Assembly: GCF_001465875.1 (NCBI RefSeq)
Contig: NZ_LN901323.1
Span: forward strand, 436,501 to 500,500
DNA length: 64,000 bases
DNA from: Legionella saoudiensis
Lineage (GTDB): Bacteria; Pseudomonadota; Gammaproteobacteria; Legionellales; Legionellaceae
Reading direction: 5' to 3'
Below are positions 63,915-64,000 of the stretch, piece by piece. Under the pieces are notes generated by a model. That model was not told where the DNA came from, did not search any database, and worked only from the letters and a program-made list of their open reading frames with translations. Position numbers and translations under genes: made by a program. The stretch's first letter is position 1. Each line of letters opens with the position of its first letter.

Positions 63915-64000
63915 CGGTTAAGCAAATTAGTATTGCGCTAACTAGTTAATTTTATTATTTTATAGAAGAAATTTTAATAAATTAGTAAAGGACTATTTAT

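Noticed and set aside
1-64000. CRISPR arrays, insertion sequences with transposase, prophage or integrase genes
   Set aside because: No direct-repeat/spacer array, transposase or integrase was seen; repeats present are short palindromes only.

Overview
The window reads as chromosome from a Legionella-like gammaproteobacterium. It is fairly AT-rich. The housekeeping genes are gammaproteobacterial: rapA, uvrB, psd, cfa, a ygfB-pepP-ubiH-ubiI-type run divergent from zapA, and a 6S RNA. Between them lie many large soluble or membrane-anchored proteins of no obvious family and several eukaryote-like proteins (protein kinase, ankyrin repeats, mitochondrial carrier, cysteine-protease/transglutaminase-like). 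That mix is typical of Legionellaceae, whose type IVB (Dot/Icm) secretion system exports such effectors. No secretion machinery gene is present here, so 'effector' is always inference below.

Layout. 1-7.5 kb: a hypothetical protein cut by the left edge, an oxidoreductase, and two large unknown proteins, the second with an atypical kinase-like signature. 7.5-14.8 kb: psd, an ornithine-cyclodeaminase-like enzyme, a Cys-His-Asp hydrolase-like protein, tRNA-Leu, a Sua5-type tRNA modification gene, a glycerophosphodiesterase and a membrane hypothetical. 14.8-20.6 kb: a heavy-metal RND efflux operon (membrane fusion protein, pump, outer-membrane factor) with a dyad just upstream. 20.7-32.4 kb: thiolase, coiled-coil membrane protein, rapA, two unknown large proteins and cfa. 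32.5-40 kb: a eukaryote-like kinase, then a minus-strand envelope cluster (acyltransferase, small membrane protein, kinase-like/methyltransferase fusion, sulfatase-fold enzyme, UPF0235) and a fumarylacetoacetase-family enzyme. 40-47 kb: ankyrin protein, pentapeptide protein, GNAT, mitochondrial-carrier-like protein, a small unknown, and a divergent marR/phzF pair over a perfect palindrome. 47-52 kb: tRNA-Asn, aspartate aminotransferase, uvrB, an alpha/beta hydrolase and 6S RNA. 52-57 kb: a thioredoxin-like protein and a complete tripartite ABC exporter operon with a near-consensus promoter. 57-64 kb: a glutamate-synthase-like FMN protein, zapA, and ygfB-pepP-ubiH-ubiI.

Four families of short palindromic repeats are scattered in intergenic space: a GTCATTGCGA family, a GTCATCCTGAG family, a GGCTGGGCT family and a GTAGCCCGTATTA family.

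The strongest leads for unusual biology are the mitochondrial-carrier-like protein, the two kinase-like proteins (one with Arg in place of the ATP-binding Lys and a perfect 14-3-3 mode-1 motif), the CRHH-type hydrolase-like protein, the LegC-like coiled-coil protein, and the envelope module around the small DPGSGS protein. All calls come from reading the sequence; no database search was run.
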